Shown in pieces: positions 45,308 through 48,753 of a DNA stretch of 48,753 nucleotides. Every line of letters begins with the position of its first letter. Position 1 is the stretch's first letter. This DNA is from a virus. The notes below the pieces were generated by a model. That model ran no database searches. It saw only the letters and a program-made list of their open reading frames with translations, and had not been told where the DNA came from. Position numbers and translations under genes: made by a program. The stretch lies in the IMG/VR virus record IMGVR_UViG_3300025276_000049, positions 1-48,753 of that record; one strand, given 5' to 3'.

Positions 45308-46710
45308 CCTATTACTCCATCTATAAGTTGGTCAACTATGCTATCGGCAGTAGAAGGCAAGAACGATCTGTCAAAGTCCTTTGTGAGTCCTCCTTTAGTC
45401 ATCAGTACAGACTGCGTATAGTTGTCTTCCATATGCTGGTTCACTATGTCTGTGATCATGTAATAGCCGTCTCTTTCTTTGTCTGTGACTGGATTCTTAC
45501 CTACTTCATTACGGGTCACCATTACAAATATAACCATTCCGGGAACTAGCTTGATTCGACCACTTAAAATACAATTAATTGTGTACTTGCTCATATGAGA
45601 ATTAAATACTCTACCATTATTCAAAACCTCTGTGTAAAATGGATAATAACGATTGTCTCGCTCTATCTGTCCAGGTGTATTATAGTCTTTAATCACATAG
45701 TCTTCTCTTATACTAGGCATATTGTCATTAATAAAGCTTGCACTGTGATTGATCTTTAGTTTACCTAATGGATTCTTATCTAAATGATCTCTATAGTCAT
45801 ATGATAGTCTACTTGTTGTTCTATTAAGAATGTCTATCTCTAGTATAGAACGTTTGAATGTTCCTGCCTTGACTTCATCTATTGTATTAGTAGGTGAGCC
45901 GTAGCTTATATTGCTTACTGTCTGTTGTGCCACTAGCTGACCATCAGGTGTGTTATCGTCTGTCACCTTATTAGTATAGAACATTAGATTATTATCTTCC
46001 AGACCTTTCTTTGTCATGTGTTGCTCTTCATATTTCTTGTGAAGATACTCGGGTGTACAGAAGAAATAGCTATCTCGTGTTTCAAAGAACTTATAATTGC
46101 TTGTAGAATTTTCACCGCCGTAGGCTCTTCTGGCGAGGAAAAGCATAGCATCGTGGGGAGAGAGTTTAGGGATGATCAGCGTGTGATTACCTATGGTATC
46201 TTCTACCTCTATTGGCTTATTGGGTATACCTGTGATGTTTGAACTGTCGATAAAGTATTCATTGTATAAAGCTTTAACCATCTCTGATATAGTTACATTG
46301 CGATATGCCTTTGCGACTTCTTTTCTAGATGCTACAACGTTCTCGACTGTCGTGAAGTCTAGCTTATATGATAGTACGTTATCGCTTGCATCAGTTGCAG
46401 GTGATAATGCTCTTAGACCAAAGCAAAAAAATTCTTTTGTCGCTGTCTCACCATAGAAATCAGTGTATTTAATAGTAATGATCTCTTCACCAATAATAGG
46501 TAACTTACGTATAATACCTTCTGCATCTAATATAGTAGCAGAACCCATCACATTAGGTGTATCCATGCTTTCACTTAATTGCCAGTCACCAACGAGTTGT
46601 TTCATCTCAACGCCAGAAGCTGAACCAGGGGCTACACTCTGAGGGCGTATCCTAAAACTTATGAGTTCATAGAAGCCTGACTCTGTTGCACTTGCTGTTT
46701 TATTGCCCAT
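45304..46710 (-). CDS. Baseplate hub protein, gp27-like (468 aa)
   Basis: Length, position and layout fit T4 gp27 (391 residues), the trimeric hub ring that carries gp5. Visible segments are MKQLVGDWQLSESMDTPNVM near 35, IGEEIITIKYTDFYGE near 75, FFCFGLRALSP, VTISEMVKALYNEYF near 142, KFFETRDSYFFCTPEYL near 205, and a C-terminal beta domain with LVPGMVIFVMV and DGYYMITDIVNQHMEDNYTQ. These follow the pattern of tube-like hub proteins (gp27, gpD, VgrG N-part). Identity with T4 gp27 is too low to be certain by eye. It overlaps gp53 by 11 bases and gp5 by 4, matching the functional pair. Confidence 0.75.
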   Translation of the reverse strand: MGNKTASATESGFYELISFRIRPQSVAPGSASGVEMKQLVGDWQLSESMDTPNVMGSATILDAEGIIRKLPIIGEEIITIKYTDFYGETATKEFFCFGLRALSPATDASDNVLSYKLDFTTVENVVASRKEVAKAYRNVTISEMVKALYNEYFIDSSNITGIPNKPIEVEDTIGNHTLIIPKLSPHDAMLFLARRAYGGENSTSNYKFFETRDSYFFCTPEYLHKKYEEQHMTKKGLEDNNLMFYTNKVTDDNTPDGQLVAQQTVSNISYGSPTNTIDEVKAGTFKRSILEIDILNRTTSRLSYDYRDHLDKNPLGKLKINHSASFINDNMPSIREDYVIKDYNTPGQIERDNRYYPFYTEVLNNGRVFNSHMSKYTINCILSGRIKLVPGMVIFVMVTRNEVGKNPVTDKERDGYYMITDIVNQHMEDNYTQSVLMTKGGLTKDFDRSFLPSTADSIVDQLIDGVIG

Positions 46711-47248
46711 TTAAACTCTTCTCTAACAACTCACTGATTTGACCCATATAGTTCTTATTAAATAGGGTAATTTGTCTACGGTTTTCATTTAAAGTAAACT
46801 CGTAATCATACATGCGAACAGGTATCCACTCAGCACTCGGATTGGCTGTGTACGTAGCGTGATTAATCTTGACATCACTTACGAACTTACTCTTATAATG
46901 TTTAATATTATTAGTGATAGCTGTGTTTTGTGCCCATACTATTACTGCATCACCTGTTGTGCCTGATGCTGTTGCGTATTGCTTCTTAATATATGCGTCA
47001 AGATTGCCGGAAGACTTAGGCCATTGTGTGTATGGATCAATAATATTATTAGCTAATAGTACTAACCATGCTAACTCAGCATCATCGTAGTAAAGAAATG
47101 CTACGTCTTCTGGTCTCATGCCTTCTTCTACTGTATAAGGAAGATATTGATAGGCTGATATTGATTTACTAATCTTTGGTCGTCTAGTGATATCTAGCGT
47201 AGTCACGCCATTTCTTTTTACTAGTGGGAATTTACTGAAATAACTCAT
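46700..47248 (-). CDS. 53: Baseplate wedge protein gp53 homologue (182 aa)
   Basis: Recognised by the opening SYFSKFPLVKRNG, then DITRRPKIS, YQYLPYTVEEGMRPEDVAFL, YYDDAELAWLVLLANNIIDP and TQWPKSSGNLDAYI, the gp53-family core. T4 gp53 has 196 residues; it binds the wedge during hub-wedge joining and carries a LysM-like fold. One base overlaps the stop of the tube-cap gene (TAATG). The C-terminus (NENRRQITLFNKNYMGQISE) matches the family's last helices. Confidence 0.9.
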   Translation of the reverse strand: MSYFSKFPLVKRNGVTTLDITRRPKISKSISAYQYLPYTVEEGMRPEDVAFLYYDDAELAWLVLLANNIIDPYTQWPKSSGNLDAYIKKQYATASGTTGDAVIVWAQNTAITNNIKHYKSKFVSDVKINHATYTANPSAEWIPVRMYDYEFTLNENRRQITLFNKNYMGQISELLEKSLNGQ

Positions 47249-48276
47249 TATTGTGCTCCTCCTTGATTTGCGCCAATGACTGCGCCATTAGCGTCCCTAT
47301 TTGAAGTATCTGGAGCACTTTCACCAGCTTGCACCTCTGGAGCATTGCCTGTGTCTACTACTATTTGCTTTGGCACATAATCTGATTTGGTGTGTATAGA
47401 TGCCTCTGTCATAGTCATCGTTAATCGAACAGCACTTGGCTTACCACCTCTATTTAATGCTATACCGTTAGGAGTATAATCAACATTAAACTGACTGATC
47501 ATAGCAGTCTTCATCTGGAAGAAGTACCTGCTGTCAATACCATGAAAGAAGCAATCTACCATAGATGGATATCTTAATAGACCACGCTCGAATGTGTCAC
47601 CTACATTACCAACTCCTAATCCAGAAACTTCTGGTGTTATATGGTGCTGAATAGTTTCTATTATTTGTCTTAATGTCTCTGCTTCCTGTGGGGTATCTGG
47701 TGATAATAGCCATTCGAATGAGTGTGTCTTAAGATCAACACCACTGAATACTAATGTTGCGAATGGATTTACAGCAGTACCTACTCCAGCTCCTAAACCT
47801 TTTGTAATATCAGGTGCAATAGCGCCTAGACCTGCACGTGCCATGAATAATGCGATATCAGATGCAGTACCGACCGCATTTGACATTGAGTCCATTGAGG
47901 ATATCGCACTATCATTAACTTGCGAAACTGATGAGTCGAACATCTTCTTCATTTTTTCGCCTAGATCATTAGCACCTTTTAGCTCGGCAATGCCTTTAGA
48001 ACTCCCAGCCGCTAATGATCCAGTTATTCCTAGTTCGTCTGCACCTACTTTTATATTTAAATTATCTTGTAGCGTCTTTGGTAGAGGTAATACTATACTG
48101 CTCTGAGACATCAGTGAAGCATGAGATGAATTTCCATACGTGTATTCTTTAAAGTTAAATATCATAGCATGATGACCAATTGTATGCGGAAAAGTCAGCG
48201 GTGAGTTATTCCGTTTACTCGCCCGTTGTGCAATCACTGTGGATGCTGGTGTAATTTTTCCGGTGTTGGATGACAT
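47248..48276 (-). CDS. Baseplate-tail tube cap protein, gp48/gp54 family (342 aa)
   Basis: N-terminal half: TFPHTIGHHAMIFNFKEYTY and SSIVLPLPKTLQDNLNIKVG, typical of tail-tube-like cap proteins. A Gly/Ala-rich middle (LGAGVGTAVNPFATLVFSGV) is followed by LKTHSFEWLLSPDTPQEAET, LRQIIETIQHHITPE and FFHGIDSRYFFQMKTAMISQ, the conserved core of gp48 and gp54, which are related proteins that cap the hub and start tube assembly. Length fits both (T4: 364 and 320). No second member is found in this window, so gp48 or gp54 cannot be decided. AAAGG lies 9 bases before the ATG, and a perfect late box lies 42 bases upstream. Confidence 0.8.
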   Translation of the reverse strand: MSSNTGKITPASTVIAQRASKRNNSPLTFPHTIGHHAMIFNFKEYTYGNSSHASLMSQSSIVLPLPKTLQDNLNIKVGADELGITGSLAAGSSKGIAELKGANDLGEKMKKMFDSSVSQVNDSAISSMDSMSNAVGTASDIALFMARAGLGAIAPDITKGLGAGVGTAVNPFATLVFSGVDLKTHSFEWLLSPDTPQEAETLRQIIETIQHHITPEVSGLGVGNVGDTFERGLLRYPSMVDCFFHGIDSRYFFQMKTAMISQFNVDYTPNGIALNRGGKPSAVRLTMTMTEASIHTKSDYVPKQIVVDTGNAPEVQAGESAPDTSNRDANGAVIGANQGGAQ

Positions 48277-48289
48277 GGTTTTGAACCTT

Positions 48290-48297
48290 TATAAATA
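48290..48297 (+). promoter_or_regulatory. T4-type late promoter box (TATAAATA), rightward
   Basis: A perfect 8/8 box on the plus strand, 56 bases before the TTG start of gene 4. It faces the leftward box at 48318-48325, so the two promoters of this divergent pair overlap and point at each other. Confidence 0.7.
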
Positions 48298-48317
48298 TTA
48301 AGTTAGACAACTACAAT

Positions 48318-48325
48318 TATTTATA
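48318..48325 (-). promoter_or_regulatory. T4-type late promoter box (TATAAATA), leftward
   Basis: A perfect 8/8 box on the minus strand, 42 bases before the tube-cap ATG. Probably drives the gp48/54-gp53-gp27-gp5 unit. Confidence 0.75.
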
Positions 48326-48352
48326 TGAGTTGAGTTAGAGGAGATTTGACAA

Positions 48353-48753
48353 TTGGCATTTAAAACACACAAGGGAAAGTTTAATCCCCTTAATCCTCAG
48401 AAGTATATAGGTGATCCTACTGGTATCATTTACAGAAGTGGGTGGGAATTTAAACTAATGCGATATCTTGACAAGCATCCGCACGTATTACGTTGGTCAA
48501 GCGAAGAAGTTGTCATACCATACAAGAGTCCTATCGATGGGAAATGGCACAGATACTTTCCAGACTTCTATGTGGAACAGATAAATAGAAGTAAGAGAAA
48601 AGAAAAGGTGCTGATTGAAGTCAAACCTAAGTATCAGACCATGCCACCAGTGGTCAAGACAGGCAAGAGAAATCAGACCAAACGGTATATAAATGAAGTT
48701 AAGACTTGGGGCGTTAATCAAGCGAAGTGGGCAGCCGCGGCAGAGTTCTGTAA
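48353..48753 (+). CDS. 4: Head completion nuclease gp4 homologue (C-terminus cut by window edge)
   Basis: Starts at TTG 48353: an in-frame TGA lies six bases upstream and no ATG precedes the conserved region, while GAGGAG lies 9 bases before the TTG. The translation (AFKTHKGKFNPLNPQKYIGD, RSGWEFKLMRYLDKHP, WSSEEVVIPYKSP, RYFPDFYVE, IEVKPKYQTMPP, TKRYINEVKTWGVNQAKW) is a clear match to T4 gp4. E32, D71 and E89-x-K91 form a PD-(D/E)xK/TnsA-like nuclease signature, in line with reports that gp4 of T4-like phages is a nuclease needed for morphogenesis. T4 gp4 has 150 residues, so about 16 are probably missing past the window. It is divergent from the tube-cap gene, whereas in T4 gene 4 runs in the same direction as gene 53. 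Confidence 0.93.
   Translation, partial: MAFKTHKGKFNPLNPQKYIGDPTGIIYRSGWEFKLMRYLDKHPHVLRWSSEEVVIPYKSPIDGKWHRYFPDFYVEQINRSKRKEKVLIEVKPKYQTMPPVVKTGKRNQTKRYINEVKTWGVNQAKWAAAAEFC

Noticed and set aside
44802-45326. Plus-strand open frame of 174 codons antisense to gp5
   Set aside because: gp5 is clearly coding on the minus strand with recognised domains; the antisense frame has no recognisable motif or start signal.
48497-48721. Minus-strand frame of 74 codons at the right end
   Set aside because: It is antisense to the well-conserved gene 4.

Overview
The window is the tail/baseplate morphogenesis and adhesion region of a large T4-like contractile-tailed phage (myovirus). The organism call rests on a near-complete set of T4-type baseplate proteins (gp48/54, gp53, gp27-like hub, gp5, gp25, gp6, gp7, gp8) plus the head-completion nuclease gp4, and on T4-type late promoter boxes (TATAAATA or CATAAATA) placed about 25 nt before several gene starts. 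Many fibre and virion proteins have the look of marine T4-like phages (cyanophage or pelagiphage type): a DUF4815 protein, VGIG..SP..LHV repeats, and modules such as KCxRDxGY. The host cannot be read from the sequence. There are no tRNAs, rRNAs, insertion sequences or CRISPR arrays. Coding is nearly gapless: neighbouring genes commonly overlap at ATGA or TAATG, and no non-coding stretch exceeds about 120 bases.

Layout, read in the direction of transcription from the right end (minus strand unless stated). 48353-48753 (+): start of gene 4, truncated by the window edge. 48276-43691: tube cap (gp48/54 family), gp53, gp27-like hub, and gp5 without a lysozyme domain. 43690-43573: an intergenic stretch full of inverted repeats. 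43572-41893: a protein with a long helical N-terminus and a C-terminal M15 peptidase. 41853-29740: gp25, gp6, gp7, gp8, a DUF4815 protein and a 62-residue coiled-coil protein. 29743-27309: an S74-chaperone fibre and an unknown structural protein. 27249-13425: a right-handed beta-helix fibre protein, two giant tandem paralogues, a leucine-rich-repeat virion protein and one more structural protein. 11095-13428 (+): a single virion gene on the opposite strand. 11021-1: small structural proteins and a series of fibre/adhesin proteins, the last one cut by the left edge.

The right third is inferred to build the baseplate hub and wedges, and the left two thirds (about 29 kb) the fibres and adhesins attached to it. 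Recognisable gp9, gp10, gp11, gp12 and fibritin are not seen; the DUF4815 protein and the fibre genes occupy that place. Late promoters are proposed at 48318, 41878, 27283, 11048, 10483 and 1875 (minus) and at 48290 and 11052 (plus). The two divergent gene pairs use overlapping or facing late promoters, one of them a perfect 12-bp palindrome. Points of most interest: that palindromic promoter, the tandem hairpin array at 43601-43693, the leucine-rich-repeat virion protein, the apparent split of the cell-wall hydrolase from gp5 to a neighbouring M15 peptidase, and modules shared between fibre and baseplate genes.
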